Counted from the first letter of the stretch, positions 16,415-24,564 are shown. The stretch: DNA of 64,000 nt from Nitrospirota bacterium (GCA_002737345.1 NSIK01000010.1:63014-127013), one strand, 5' to 3'. Notes: generated by a model not told the origin, from the letters alone. Numbers and translations: made by a program.

Positions 16415-17002
16415 TCACACCTGCTTGATGGGCTTGGGCAAGGGTGTCCACCCTTGCCCAAGACTCCGGCAGAGCTGCTCCATAAAGCCGGCCACCTCAG
16501 CCGTCCGCATCTGATCCTCCGGAATCGCCACCGCCACAAACACCCCCTCGTGCAACGCAAAGAGCCCATGCGCAATCCGATGATGGGCCACCACGCCCAC
16601 GCCGAACGCCTGCGAAAAAGCCTGACGACTGCCCGGATCGGCGCAACAAAGGGAATAGCCCGGCGTCTCCACATCGGGATGAAACCGGTCGACCTCCAGC
16701 CAATGGTCCGCGTGATCGGAAGAAATGTGTACTAGCCGTGCCGACGGCACCCGCTCCTTCGCCTGGGCTTCTAGATCCACGATTTGCGTGATGCAGGCAT
16801 GCTTCTGAATGTTGGGGAGCGTTGAGACGATGACCAAGCCCCGCAACAGCTCGGTCGCCGACAGTGGACTCTCGGCATGACGCGCAGCGGGAATGCTGAA
16901 CGAGGCGTCCAGTCGCTCGCCGACCTGCGGCATCACCCCCTCAAGCTGGATTGTTTCTGAGCCAAGTTTGGCTAGGCGAATTTCTTCTGTCTGTCGAGTC
17001 AT
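16415..17002 (-). CDS. Thiol peroxidase (Tpx)-like redoxin
   Basis: A 195-residue protein with a thioredoxin-fold peroxiredoxin pattern. ETIQLEGVMPQVGERLDASF corresponds to the Tpx N-terminal hairpin, LRGLVIVSTLPNIQKHACITQ to the region of the active-site loop, and ARLVHISSDHADHWLEVDRF to the following strand. Canonical Tpx has PSIDTxVC; here the equivalent is LPNIQKHAC, so the threonine of the catalytic triad is missing and only the Cys is kept. It may be a divergent peroxidase or a non-catalytic redoxin. The ATG at 17002 (MTRQTEE) is preferred over the longer track ORF. It lies within the zinc cluster and converges on the His-rich gene. Confidence 0.6.
   Translation of the reverse strand: MTRQTEEIRLAKLGSETIQLEGVMPQVGERLDASFSIPAARHAESPLSATELLRGLVIVSTLPNIQKHACITQIVDLEAQAKERVPSARLVHISSDHADHWLEVDRFHPDVETPGYSLCCADPGSRQAFSQAFGVGVVAHHRIAHGLFALHEGVFVAVAIPEDQMRTAEVAGFMEQLCRSLGQGWTPLPKPIKQV
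16433..16462. terminator. Perfect hairpin between convergent genes
   Basis: CTTGGGCAAGGG and CCCTTGCCCAAG form a perfect 12-bp stem with a 6-base loop. It lies inside the last codons of the Tpx-like gene and 22 bases past the stop of the His-rich gene. No U-run follows on either strand, so it may act in processing or as a Rho-independent-like block for both. Confidence 0.45.
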
Positions 17003-17088
17003 AATCCGTGGCCCCCGGTGATCGAGATCGTTCTTGTTCTGCTCACTCACCATCGCACCAAGTCTGGCGTTCGCATGCGGGTAGTGGG

Positions 17089-17355
17089 TCAGTTTGAAAA
17101 TTGTAACTCTCGGGATGTGGCGCGAATGACGGCGATGGCGGACCGACCGAACAGGGCGGCGAGCAAGATGCCGATGACACTGTCAGGCCAGGGAGAGCCC
17201 GTGAAATACAAGGCGATGGCGCCGACCAACACGCCTACATTGCCGACGATATCGTTTCGTGAGCAAACCCATGCTGACCTCATATTGATATCGTCCTCCC
17301 ACCGTTTCCAGAGAAGCATGAGACAGAGAACATTCGCGGCCAACCCCTGCCACCC
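17089..17355 (-). pseudogene. Truncated cation diffusion facilitator (zinc exporter) fragment
   Basis: The C-terminal half of a CDF transporter is clearly readable: LCLMLLWKRWEDDINMRSAW, CSRNDIVGNVGVLVGAIALY, and GSPWPDSVIGILLAALFGRS. This covers about the last two transmembrane helices with the CSRND metal-site region. The first four helices and the HxxxD of helix 2 are missing; upstream residues of the ORF (MRRHIRRMLRDRVGC...) are unrelated. The stub could not transport. It sits between the Tpx-like gene and the ZIP importer, so this locus appears to have lost a zinc efflux gene while keeping uptake genes. Confidence 0.75.
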
Positions 17356-17454
17356 CTCGTCCCCTCTGCAATCCCCTGACGAGGCCGTAGACTCAGGAGT
17401 GCATCCTACTCGGTCACGCAGCATTCGTCGGATGTGCCTCCTCACAGAGGATCT

Positions 17455-18243
17455 CTACCTCGGCATCATTTCAAGCAAGGCGATGGTCACCATGCCGCCG
17501 ACCATTGTGACGAATTGCCATACCCCACTCGCGGCTCCCACCCGCCCATGTAAGCTCGGCACCAGATCAGCCAACCCGATATACAGAAAACTGGCTGCCG
17601 CGACACCCAAGGCATAGGGGACGATCGACTCCGCATAGCCCAGCCCGGCAAACGCTACGAGCGCGCCGACGACCGTGGCGAGACCTGAGAGGGTATTCCA
17701 GAGAAAGGCTCGCCATCGGGAGAACCCGCTTGACAAGAGAATCGAAAAATCACTGATCTCTTGGGGCACTTCATGGCCCAAAACTGCGAGAGCCGCAACA
17801 AAGCCGAGACTCGGGGAGGCCACGCAGGCTGCGCCAATAGCAATCCCGTCGCCAAAGTTGTGCACCGCGTCACCGATGAGAATGAGCGTGCCGGTTTTTG
17901 GGGGAAGGATATGCACGTGGCTTGGTGCATGCTCATGGCTGTCATTCCCGTGAGCGTGCCGCCAGATCACCATCCACTCCAGCAAGAAGAACAAGACTAG
18001 CCCAGCCAGAATGGCGATTCCGACATCATGAGCGCTCGCCCGCTCCATAGCCGCCGGGATCAGGCCGATTATGGCAGCTGCCAGCATGGCCCCGGTGGCA
18101 TAGCTCAGAAGGTAGGGCATCCACTGTTGCCGGATGGAATCAGGAATAAATAACACGACTGCCGCTGGTAACAGGGCGCCGACACTGCCCAACAGGCCCA
18201 TCATGATCACGAGCCACCAGGTCGATTCGGTTGGCAGACTCAT
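17455..18243 (-). CDS. ZIP family divalent metal permease
   Basis: A 262-residue integral membrane protein with about eight transmembrane helices. ZIP signatures are present: SYATGAMLAAAIIGLIPAA, a His-rich cytoplasmic loop (WRHAHGNDSHEHAPSHVH), the metal-site helix LIGDAVHNFGDGIAIGAAC (HNxxDG), and LGHEVPQEISDFSILLSSG (HExPQE). ZIP proteins move zinc and other divalent metals toward the cytoplasm. The ATG at 18243 begins the first helix; the 101-residue upstream extension in the track reads intergenic and CobW-antiframe sequence and is rejected. Together with CobW and the Fur-type regulator this indicates zinc uptake. Confidence 0.9.
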   Translation of the reverse strand: MSLPTESTWWLVIMMGLLGSVGALLPAAVVLFIPDSIRQQWMPYLLSYATGAMLAAAIIGLIPAAMERASAHDVGIAILAGLVLFFLLEWMVIWRHAHGNDSHEHAPSHVHILPPKTGTLILIGDAVHNFGDGIAIGAACVASPSLGFVAALAVLGHEVPQEISDFSILLSSGFSRWRAFLWNTLSGLATVVGALVAFAGLGYAESIVPYALGVAAASFLYIGLADLVPSLHGRVGAASGVWQFVTMVGGMVTIALLEMMPR

Positions 18244-18397
18244 AGAGCGCGCTTTTTCTCCCCATAGCCGGCGTATCGTTGCTCGCAGGGAGCGAGCTGA
18301 GTGCCGCCCAAAAAACGCGACCAGTCGCCGTGATCGGATACATCGACCAGCGTCGCCCTGCTCCCAGCCAATGGCTGTATCGTTCCGTTGCCTTGCA

Positions 18398-19402
18398 TCA
18401 GGGTTTGTTGCTCCTGGCTTGACTCCATCGTTTCGTCTGCCGCTTGGGTCGCACCAGACAACGTTCAAGCCCCTCCAAAAATCGCTGCCACTGTACGTGC
18501 CGACCGATGACGACCACCTTGGCCTGCGATTGCTTCGAGCCGACATACGGGACCATCGACAGGGATCCCATCACCCATTGGACCTCTTGGAGACCCGTTC
18601 GCCCAGCCACCCTCACAAACCCCTTGAACCTCACGACCGATCGCTGATATCGCTTCAGCCACGCTTCGAGCAACTCAGGGTCGAACGCCTTGGTGATCCG
18701 AAAGCTGCCGCTCTGATATCCTGCAGTCGAATCTGTGATCGTACCGTTGGCGATCACAGGGATCCTGGCGGCTGGGGCACTCGTCAGAACCTGTCTCATC
18801 TCCACATCGGCTTGCACGGCCCTGAGTAGACGAACCTTGGGATTCACCGATTTAATCCGCTGCTCGACCAAATCCGCGTGAGTCGCGTTGACCTGATCCA
18901 GCTTGTTGAGGATGACGGTATCGGCACACTGAAGATGCACTTCGGCTGCCGACCAATACGAGCCAAGCTTCATGAACCGCGGTGCATCCACCATCACGAT
19001 AACCGAGGCTAGACGGGCCTGCTTGCCGGTCTGCGGGTCCGCCGCCAGAGCCCGTTCGACTCCCGACACCACTTGCCCAGTATCGGCCAGCCCAGTTGTC
19101 TCAATGAACAGGGGCGCGCCCTTCGACCGTTTGACTAACTGTCCGACTTTGTCGCTGAACTCTCCGGAGAGGTCGCAGCAAATGCAGCCGCTCAACAGCG
19201 ATTGCAGCTCGATGTCGCTCGACCGGGGGTGCTCGTGCAAGATCGCACCATCCACATCGACTTCGCCAAATTCGTTCATCAGCACGGCCGGCTTCACCCC
19301 TCTGTCGAGTTCGTGCGCCAGAGCCCGCTTCAGCAAGGTCGTCTTCCCGCTTCCCAGGAATCCCGCGATGACATAGATCGGAGAGATGCGTGGCGTCGTC
19401 AT
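18398..19402 (-). CDS. CobW/ZNG1-family metallochaperone GTPase (first copy)
   Basis: A 334-residue G3E-family GTPase. Walker A is AGFLGSGKTTLLKRA, the metal motif is SGCICCDLSGE (CxCC), the Walker B-like segment is [12 protein letters not shown] (ETTG), and the base-specificity motif is VILNKLDQV (NKxD). The CobW C-terminal domain is recognisable from FRITKAFDPELLEAWLKR to VVVIGRHVQWQRFLEGLERCL. G3E GTPases insert zinc, nickel or cobalt into client proteins or act under metal limitation. A GAGGAG lies eight bases before the ATG. The context (ZIP, second CobW, Fur-type regulator) argues for zinc. Its client is unknown. Confidence 0.92.
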   Translation of the reverse strand: MTTPRISPIYVIAGFLGSGKTTLLKRALAHELDRGVKPAVLMNEFGEVDVDGAILHEHPRSSDIELQSLLSGCICCDLSGEFSDKVGQLVKRSKGAPLFIETTGLADTGQVVSGVERALAADPQTGKQARLASVIVMVDAPRFMKLGSYWSAAEVHLQCADTVILNKLDQVNATHADLVEQRIKSVNPKVRLLRAVQADVEMRQVLTSAPAARIPVIANGTITDSTAGYQSGSFRITKAFDPELLEAWLKRYQRSVVRFKGFVRVAGRTGLQEVQWVMGSLSMVPYVGSKQSQAKVVVIGRHVQWQRFLEGLERCLVRPKRQTKRWSQARSNKP

Positions 19403-19414
19403 ACTGGCTGCTCC

Positions 19415-19693
19415 TCACTCGTCATGGTGGTGATCGATGTCGAGGGCGAGCCCCTCGACATCCGCCCGGCTGATCTCAGCTGCCGATTTGTGAATCTTGT
19501 ACTGCGTGGTCTTGCCGGGCCCTTCGAGCAACGCAATAACCGTCTCGATGGGTGGGCAACCGGGCTCGCGGCATTCCAGTTCAGTAACCATTACCGTAGC
19601 TTCGCCGGACAAGGCCCAAATCTCGCGCGCCCAGCTCTTGATTCGGTCTGACTGTTCCGGATCGATACTGCACCGGCCCCCAAAGAGATTCAT
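19415..19693 (-). CDS. Small conserved protein of the CobW/zinc cluster
   Basis: A 92-residue soluble protein with a conserved-looking core TVMVTELECREPGCPPIETV followed by IALLEGPGKTTQYKIHKSAAEI. I recall this type from other bacteria next to CobW genes, where it is often mis-annotated. It ends in DIDHHHDE, a candidate metal-binding tail, and has three cysteines. It lies between the WD40 gene (2-base spacing) and the first CobW gene (12 bases), so it is clearly part of the operon. A role as a metal-carrying partner or client of the GTPase is an inference. Confidence 0.75.
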   Translation of the reverse strand: MNLFGGRCSIDPEQSDRIKSWAREIWALSGEATVMVTELECREPGCPPIETVIALLEGPGKTTQYKIHKSAAEISRADVEGLALDIDHHHDE

Positions 19694-19695
19694 CG

Positions 19696-20757
19696 TCAGT
19701 CACCGAGGCCTTCGACAGCAAATAGCGATACCGTCCCGTCGTTGGTCCCGGTCGCAAGCCATGCCCCCTTGGCGCTCCAGGCCACACAAGACAAGCCGCC
19801 ACTTTTGTTGATCTCTTGGCTTAGCATCGGCTTGGTTGTCTGCGGCTCCCAGAGACAGAGCAACCCGTCTTCGCCCGCCGTGGCGAGGACGGACTGGTGT
19901 GGATGACAGGCGATTTCTCGAATCCATCCCAGGTGTCCCTTGAACATTCGACCGCCCGTTCCTTCAAACTTCTTCATGCTCCAACCCACGAGAGCCGGAC
20001 CTGAAGCGGTAAAGAGATTGAGTCCGTCATGGTCGAATAGAACCACGCTCACCTTCATCGGATATCCCGACATATCCCAATTCTTTTCGGAGTCGGTCCG
20101 GAACAAATGGACCGACCCATCGAGATTGCCTGAGGCGAGATACTCCCCGCTCGGACTCACTGCGATAGAGAGGAGCGCCCCATCGTACGGAAAGGATCGC
20201 ACAGGTTTGTCGCTCCCCAACTTCCACAGCCAGGCTCCTCCATAGCAGGCTGACAGCACGCCGCCGCCTCGGGGCATCCACGTCAGCGCTGAAATCGTGG
20301 TCTTATGTGCTGGGACCTCACCTGCCAGCCGGGAACCCGCGTCAGACTCATTGGCCCACAGGCGCAGCATCTTTCCCGCCGAAGCGGCAAGGGTTGCACC
20401 ATCGGGCGACCAGGCGAGGTGTTCGACCCATGTTCCCTCCCCACCCATTTCCAAATGCGCTCGCTCTTCGCCCGTCCCCGCTTGCCAGAGTCTAACGGCT
20501 CCCTCTTGACCGCCGGTGGCCAACTCGTTCCGCTTCGGATGCCAGGCCAGCGTCAGTGCTGATTGGCGATGCCCCACACACTGGCCAGCCTGCTTGAACG
20601 ACGGCACATCCCACATCGCCACCTGCCCCGACGCAGCACACGCGGCCAACGTACTGCCATCGGCTGAAAACCCCACACGATGCACATAGTCGTCAAGACG
20701 GGCATAGCCGACCGGTCTCAGCGCGACTGTCGGTTTGCGTTTCGCTAAACGAGGCAT
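19696..20757 (-). CDS. WD40-repeat beta-propeller protein
   Basis: A 353-residue protein made of about seven WD40 repeats. Clear units include [80 protein letters not shown] and [20 protein letters not shown]. There is no signal peptide, so it is a cytoplasmic scaffold. Its start overlaps the end of the second CobW gene by 13 bases and its stop is 2 bases from the next gene, so all are co-transcribed. WD40 proteins linked to CobW GTPases are known from other bacteria, but I know of no demonstrated function. It could position the GTPase on a client enzyme. Confidence 0.92.
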   Translation of the reverse strand: MPRLAKRKPTVALRPVGYARLDDYVHRVGFSADGSTLAACAASGQVAMWDVPSFKQAGQCVGHRQSALTLAWHPKRNELATGGQEGAVRLWQAGTGEERAHLEMGGEGTWVEHLAWSPDGATLAASAGKMLRLWANESDAGSRLAGEVPAHKTTISALTWMPRGGGVLSACYGGAWLWKLGSDKPVRSFPYDGALLSIAVSPSGEYLASGNLDGSVHLFRTDSEKNWDMSGYPMKVSVVLFDHDGLNLFTASGPALVGWSMKKFEGTGGRMFKGHLGWIREIACHPHQSVLATAGEDGLLCLWEPQTTKPMLSQEINKSGGLSCVAWSAKGAWLATGTNDGTVSLFAVEGLGD

Positions 20758-21716
20758 GACCGAAACCCCTTCGTCAGCGCGGCCCGGTCGAGATCCTTGC
20801 CGATAAAAACCAGCTGATTGTTGCGTGTTTCACCGGCTTTCCATGCCCGATCGGCCTTGCCGTCGAACAGCATATGGACACCTTGAAATACGAAGCGGTG
20901 CTCGCGGCCCTGTACGTTCAGAATGCCTTTCATCCGATAGATCTTCGTACCCATGGTAGACAGGACTTCCTGAAACCAGTCGTTCACCTTGACTTCATCG
21001 ACCACACCGTCTTCGACCAGCGCCACGGAGAACACGCTAGGATCGTGCTGATGCGTGTCTTCGCCGAGGAAATTGGGATCAATGTCCAACTTGCGACTCA
21101 GATCGAACGCGCCGATGTTCAACAGCCGGTTGATTTCTATCTGTGCATCCTTCGTCCGATGAATCTTGGCCATCACATTGATAGCTCGAACACGGGCTTC
21201 GAGTTTGTCCACGTTACTCGGATGAACCAGGTCGATCTTGTTCAATAAGATCACGTCGGCAAAGGCGATCTGCTCCTTGGCCTCTGGACTCGTGTCGAGG
21301 TGCTCCCAGATGTGTTTTGAGTCGACGACGGTCACAATTCCGTCCAACAACAGCCTCCGCTTCATCTCGTCGTCGACAAAGAAGGTCTGTGCGACCGGCG
21401 CCGGATCAGCCAACCCGGTCGTTTCAATCACCATGTAGTCGAAGCGGTCTTTGCGCTTGAGCAAATTGCCGATGATGCGGATCAAGTCCCCGCGGACGGT
21501 GCAGCAGATGCACCCGTTGTTCATCTCGAAGATTTCCTCATCAGCGCCAATGACAAGTTGGTTATCGATCCCCACCTCGCCGAATTCATTGACGATGACG
21601 GCCACCCGTTTGCCGTGCTCCGTCGTCAAGATGCGATTGAGCAGGGTCGTCTTTCCCGCTCCTAAAAACCCGGTGAGAACCGTCACCGGCACCAGAGCCA
21701 TCACGTCTGTAGCCAT
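20745..21716 (-). CDS. CobW/ZNG1-family metallochaperone GTPase (second copy)
   Basis: A 323-residue G3E GTPase. Walker A is [16 protein letters not shown], the CxCC metal motif is [13 protein letters not shown], the switch region is [18 protein letters not shown], and the NKxD motif is [10 protein letters not shown] CobW C-terminal domain follows ([20 protein letters not shown]...). The ATG at 21716 has GGAGG five bases upstream; the track start at 21728 encodes that very ribosome binding site and is rejected. The two CobW copies are clearly distinct (this one resembles the ZagA/YciC type). Their coexistence in one operon suggests different clients or a division between metal loading and sensing. 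Confidence 0.93.
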   Translation of the reverse strand: MATDVMALVPVTVLTGFLGAGKTTLLNRILTTEHGKRVAVIVNEFGEVGIDNQLVIGADEEIFEMNNGCICCTVRGDLIRIIGNLLKRKDRFDYMVIETTGLADPAPVAQTFFVDDEMKRRLLLDGIVTVVDSKHIWEHLDTSPEAKEQIAFADVILLNKIDLVHPSNVDKLEARVRAINVMAKIHRTKDAQIEINRLLNIGAFDLSRKLDIDPNFLGEDTHQHDPSVFSVALVEDGVVDEVKVNDWFQEVLSTMGTKIYRMKGILNVQGREHRFVFQGVHMLFDGKADRAWKAGETRNNQLVFIGKDLDRAALTKGFRSCLV

Positions 21717-21917
21717 ATCGCCCTCCATTGGTAAATCGACACAATGCCATGCCGCCGCGCCACACCTTCTGCAGGAGAAGATTGGGAGCTGTTCTCCATG
21801 ACGGCGAATAGCCCAACCCCTTAAGTGCCTGCCCTACAGGAGGCGCGAGCAGACAGCGAACCGATCTTCCCCTGCACAGGGTGCAGAAGAGCGATCAGCG
21901 GCAAGGAGGTGAACAGG

Positions 21918-22223
21918 TTAGATGAGTGTAGGAGGACCGCGGACGTGGTCGTGCGTGAAATAAACAGCAACAAGCAGTGTGGTGAAAACTCTGAGGGAGG
22001 AAAGTCCCGCGTGAAGCGGCAACACGAGAGGCGCGACAGAATGGACCCCTGCGCTCGTGGCATGGTCCAACCAAGAACAGACATCCTGGTCTGAGTGTTC
22101 GTGGGACGAACCGGCAGCGAAGGCATGGCCGAGCAGCAGCGGCTGGAGCGTCAGTACCAGCAACACATAGGTGACAATGAGCCCCCAGCGAGCTCCCCAT
22201 ATGACATGCTGCTTCATCGACAT
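21918..22223 (-). CDS. Small membrane protein of the zinc cluster (DUF2946-like)
   Basis: A ~101-residue protein with an N-terminal hydrophobic helix (WGLIVTYVLLVLTLQPLLLG), a soluble part with HEHSDQDVCSWLDHATSAG, and a second hydrophobic stretch (VFTTLLVAVYFTHDH). The HEH..DxCxWLDH spacing looks like a metal site. It resembles the DUF2946 type often found in Fur/Zur-controlled operons, but that match is from memory. The ATG at 22223 overlaps the 3' end of the Fur-family gene by 10 bases, so it is probably coupled to it. It would be periplasmic-facing. Its function is unknown. Confidence 0.6.
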   Translation of the reverse strand: MSMKQHVIWGARWGLIVTYVLLVLTLQPLLLGHAFAAGSSHEHSDQDVCSWLDHATSAGVHSVAPLVLPLHAGLSSLRVFTTLLVAVYFTHDHVRGPPTLI

Positions 22224-22630
22224 TGCGGGCACCAACCCACAAACTCTAGGGCGTGGCCTTCAATCGCAAATTTCGTTTGCCGCTCGACGAGGTCGGTCAA
22301 CTTCTTGATGGGGCACAACAGTAAATCGACGATGAGACCGCATCCGCGGCATTGAATGTGGTGATGGTGCTCTCGGCCATGGCACACTTCATAGCGCATC
22401 TGTCCTTCATGGAGCCCAACCGGATTGACCAATCCCAGCTCTTGGAGCATGGCAAGGTTCCGATAGACCGTCACCAGATCGATGGCATGACGCCCTTTCC
22501 GGAGACGCGCATAAACCTCAGCCGCCGTAATGGGCAACGGGCTACTCTCAAGAATCTCCAAGAGCGCCTTCCTGGGCTTGGTGAGCTTCTTCCCAGCAGT
22601 TTTCAGACTTTCTAGAATGGACTCGACCAT
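22214..22630 (-). CDS. zur: Fur-family regulator, probably Zur (zinc uptake regulator)
   Basis: A 138-residue Fur-family repressor. The winged-helix part is LTKPRKALLEILESSPLPITAAEVYARL followed by DLVTVYRNLAMLQELGLV. The dimerisation part has YEVCHGREHHHHIQCRGCGLIVDL and ends with FVGWCPQCR; these two CxxC pairs form the structural zinc site, and the HHHH segment supplies the regulatory site. It heads a row of zinc-related genes on the same strand, which favours Zur over Fur or PerR. A candidate palindromic operator lies 13 bases upstream. The assignment to zinc is inferred from neighbours. Confidence 0.82.
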   Translation of the reverse strand: MVESILESLKTAGKKLTKPRKALLEILESSPLPITAAEVYARLRKGRHAIDLVTVYRNLAMLQELGLVNPVGLHEGQMRYEVCHGREHHHHIQCRGCGLIVDLLLCPIKKLTDLVERQTKFAIEGHALEFVGWCPQCR

Positions 22631-22642
22631 TAGCTACTTCCT

Positions 22643-22663
22643 AATTGCAACTGAGCTGCATTT
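22643..22663. promoter_or_regulatory. Candidate Zur/Fur operator
   Basis: AATTGCA-N7-TGCATTT is a 21-bp inverted repeat (6 of 7 positions per arm), 13 bases upstream of the regulator's start codon. Its position fits autoregulation of the zinc operon. Confidence 0.45.
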
Positions 22664-22789
22664 AGCACGCTAACGAAACTTCTGTCAAGCTGGTGCGGGA
22701 CAGCTGGTACAGGACATGGTGTGGATAGCGCATCATCTGTCCGGTTTAGGGTGCGCCCTCAGGGGAGGGCCACTCTGACACGGGCGACC

Positions 22790-22884
22790 ATGCCACAGGA
22801 GGTGAGACAGATGCGGCTTGAGGCGCTGTACGAGCGGCGACAACGGCGGACACTCACGATGGCGAAGGCCGCGGAGATCTTAGC
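22790..22884 (+). pseudogene. Transposase N-terminal fragment
   Basis: MPQEVRQMRLEALYERRQRR continuing TLTMAKAAEIL is the N-terminal helix-turn-helix of a helix-turn-helix transposase (ISNCY-like, from memory). It is broken off after ~31 residues and joined to unrelated and then integrase sequence. The sequence just before it (CTGTCCGGTTTAGGGTGCG) may be an IS end. It is non-functional. Confidence 0.5.
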
Positions 22885-22895
22885 CCGCATTACTC

Positions 22896-23290
22896 ATGAG
22901 CCCTTCTGCTGCAATCGCAGATTCACTGCTACGACAAGCCTTCGGCGGGCTCCTGCATCCGAACAACCTCCGCGATCGGATCTTTTACGGGCTCCTCAAA
23001 AAGGCGGGGCTCCATCAGGTGCGATTCCACGATCTGCGGCACAGCTACGCCAGCTTGCTCCTTCAGCAGGGAAAAGCCCCGTGTATGTGAAGGAACAGCT
23101 GGGGCATTCCTCGATCCAGATTACGGTGGATTGTTACGGGCATCTGATTCCAGGGGGGAATAAACAGGCCGTGGATCGGCTCGACACCCCTCTCGCGCAG
23201 TCGGCTTTTCATGCCGAATCCGCAACCCCCGCGCAACCAAGCAGCGACATGGAATGGCTGCGTAAGCGAGAGGCCTTAGTAGATCAAGCA
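22896..23290 (+). pseudogene. Frameshifted tyrosine recombinase (integrase) fragment
   Basis: The C-terminal catalytic part of a phage/ICE-type integrase is readable in two frames. Frame one has LHPNNLRDRIFYGLLKKAGL, then VRFHDLRHSYASLLLQQGKAP (HxxR box). Frame two continues VYVKEQLGHSSIQITVDCYGHLIPGG (LGH and the nucleophile Tyr). The join is at GGAAAAGCCCC, where one missing A in an A-run restores the reading LLQQGKSPVYVKEQLGH. The N-terminal DNA-binding half is lost. The 3' end runs toward the tRNA-His gene on the other strand, typical of integrases that target a tRNA 3' end. It is inactive. Confidence 0.8.
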
Positions 23291-23307
23291 GTTATCGAGA
23301 GAAGGTA

Positions 23308-23385
23308 TGGGGTGAGTGACGGGTTTCGAACCCGCGACCTCCGGATCCACAATCCGGCGCTCTAACCAACTGAGCTACACCCACC
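23308..23385 (-). tRNA. tRNA-His (GTG anticodon)
   Basis: On the minus strand the cloverleaf is complete. The acceptor GTGGGTG pairs with CACTCAC, with one G-U. The D arm is AGCTCAGTTGGTTAGAGC. The anticodon arm CCGGA-TTGTGGA-TCCGG gives anticodon GTG, and the T arm is GGGTTCGAAACCC. An extra G at -1 faces C73, diagnostic of tRNA-His, and CCA is encoded. The integrase remnant abuts its 3' end. Confidence 0.97.
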
Positions 23386-23428
23386 ATACGCGGGAGACTA
23401 AGAAACGGATCTCGATGGCAGAGGGGCG

Positions 23429-23458
23429 ATTCTAACAAAGGGGGAAGGAGACCCGCAA
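23429..23458 (-). promoter_or_regulatory. Candidate promoter of tRNA-His
   Basis: On the minus strand TTGCGG, an 18-base spacer and TgtTAGAAT (an extended -10) lie ~45 bases upstream of the tRNA. Confidence 0.5.
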
Positions 23459-23474
23459 CTCGCTGTCCGGCTCT

Positions 23475-24188
23475 TCAGCCCCGTGCGTCGAAGGCCGCCT
23501 GCATTTCTGCAAGAATGGCGGCGGCGGCAGCGGCAGGATCCGAGGCGTCTCTGATGGGCCGGCCAATCACCAAATAGTCGGCACCAGCGGAAATTGCCTG
23601 GGTCGGCGTGGTCGCCCTGGCATGGTCATCGACCCCCTTGCCGGCCGGACGCACGCCTGGCGTTACGATCAGAAAGCGGGGACCGACCTTGGGACGGAGG
23701 ATCCCAGGCTCTTCACCTGAGGCCACGACCCCGTCGCAGCCCACTTCTGATGCCAAGAGGGCTCGCGCCGCAACCAGGTCCTGCACACTCCGCTGGATGC
23801 CCATCTCACGGAGGTCGTGGCTGTCAAAATTGGTCAAGACCGTCACCGCCAACAATTTCAACGAGGAGGCACCACGGCCTTGAACGGCTGCGGCCAGCGC
23901 CTTCCGGTTCGCATGAATCGTCAAAAACTCCACGCCCATCGACGCAACCAGCGCCGTAGCCCGGCGCACCGTTTCTTCGATATCGAGGAACTTCAAATCC
24001 AGGAACACCCGCTTCCCTCGGGCGATCAGCCGTTGAACCATCTCCGGCCCTGCGGCGGTGTAGAGCTCGAGTCCGACCTTCACGAACACGATCTGATCCC
24101 CTGCGCGATCGAGCAACCGGTCTGCTTCGTCGCGGGTGGGAACATCCAAGGCCAGGATTAGACGGTCACGGGCAATGATGGTTGACAC
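23475..24188 (-). CDS. pyrF: Orotidine 5'-phosphate decarboxylase
   Basis: Decarboxylates OMP to UMP, the last step of de novo pyrimidine synthesis. It is 237 residues with the group-I pattern: RLILALDVPTRDEADRLLDR, the catalytic DLKFLDIEETV (DxKxxD), LLAVTVLTNFDSHDLREMGI, GCDGVVASGEEPGILRP, FLIVTPGVRPAGKGVDDHAR and ADYLVIGRPIRDASDP. It starts at GTG. It is divergent from rpsT. The pathway partner pyrC is at 14676 in the same window but not adjacent. Confidence 0.95.
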   Translation of the reverse strand: MSTIIARDRLILALDVPTRDEADRLLDRAGDQIVFVKVGLELYTAAGPEMVQRLIARGKRVFLDLKFLDIEETVRRATALVASMGVEFLTIHANRKALAAAVQGRGASSLKLLAVTVLTNFDSHDLREMGIQRSVQDLVAARALLASEVGCDGVVASGEEPGILRPKVGPRFLIVTPGVRPAGKGVDDHARATTPTQAISAGADYLVIGRPIRDASDPAAAAAAILAEMQAAFDARG

Positions 24189-24228
24189 AGGCTTGTCCTT
24201 TTCAAGAATGACGGCAGAATGGCTTACC

Positions 24229-24258
24229 TTGACGCTTCATAAAGCCGCATGGTACAAA
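24229..24258 (+). promoter_or_regulatory. Promoter of rpsT
   Basis: TTGACG, an 18-base spacer and TGgTACAAA (an extended -10) give an expected start near 24265, with a ~24-base leader holding AAGAGGAG. Confidence 0.65.
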
Positions 24259-24288
24259 TGCGCTTCTTTTCTACAAGAGGAGTTTACT

Positions 24289-24564
24289 ATGCCGGTTGTA
24301 CATAAATCGACAATTCGCCGAGCCCGCCAGTCCGTGAAGCGGCATGACCGTAACCGTGCCACGCTGGGCGCCCTCAAGACCCTCGTCAAGAAAGTCCAGG
24401 CGGCCGTGGCCGAGAAGAAGGTCGAGGATGCGACGGTGTCCTTGCGTCTCGCCACGTCGGCCCTCAGCAAAGCCGTGACGAAGGGTGTGATAAAGCCCAA
24501 CACGGCCTCGCGCCGGGTAGCTCGCCTCACGCTCCACGTCAACTCCTTGTCTGCCTCACGCTAA
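24289..24564 (+). CDS. rpsT: 30S ribosomal protein S20
   Basis: S20 binds 16S rRNA early in 30S assembly. The 91-residue basic, all-helical protein begins MPVVHKSTIRRARQSVKRHD and continues with TLVKKVQAAVAEKKVEDATV, then LATSALSKAVTKGVIKPNTASRR, a typical S20 pattern. The ATG at 24289 has AAGAGGAG eight bases upstream; the longer ORF in the track is rejected. Its last 26 bases overlap the 3' end of the convergent holA gene. Promoter elements are listed separately. Confidence 0.95.
   Translation: MPVVHKSTIRRARQSVKRHDRNRATLGALKTLVKKVQAAVAEKKVEDATVSLRLATSALSKAVTKGVIKPNTASRRVARLTLHVNSLSASR

Noticed and set aside
21821-22126. Alternative 101-residue frame (MPSLPVRPTNTQ...)
   Set aside because: The overlapping frame at 21918-22223 has a membrane helix, a plausible metal motif and coupling to the regulator; this one has none.
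22721-23365. 214-residue ORF as one gene
   Set aside because: It joins a transposase start, an out-of-frame stretch and an integrase end, and finishes by reading through tRNA-His (GFRTRDLRIHNPAL). It is a chimera of remnants.
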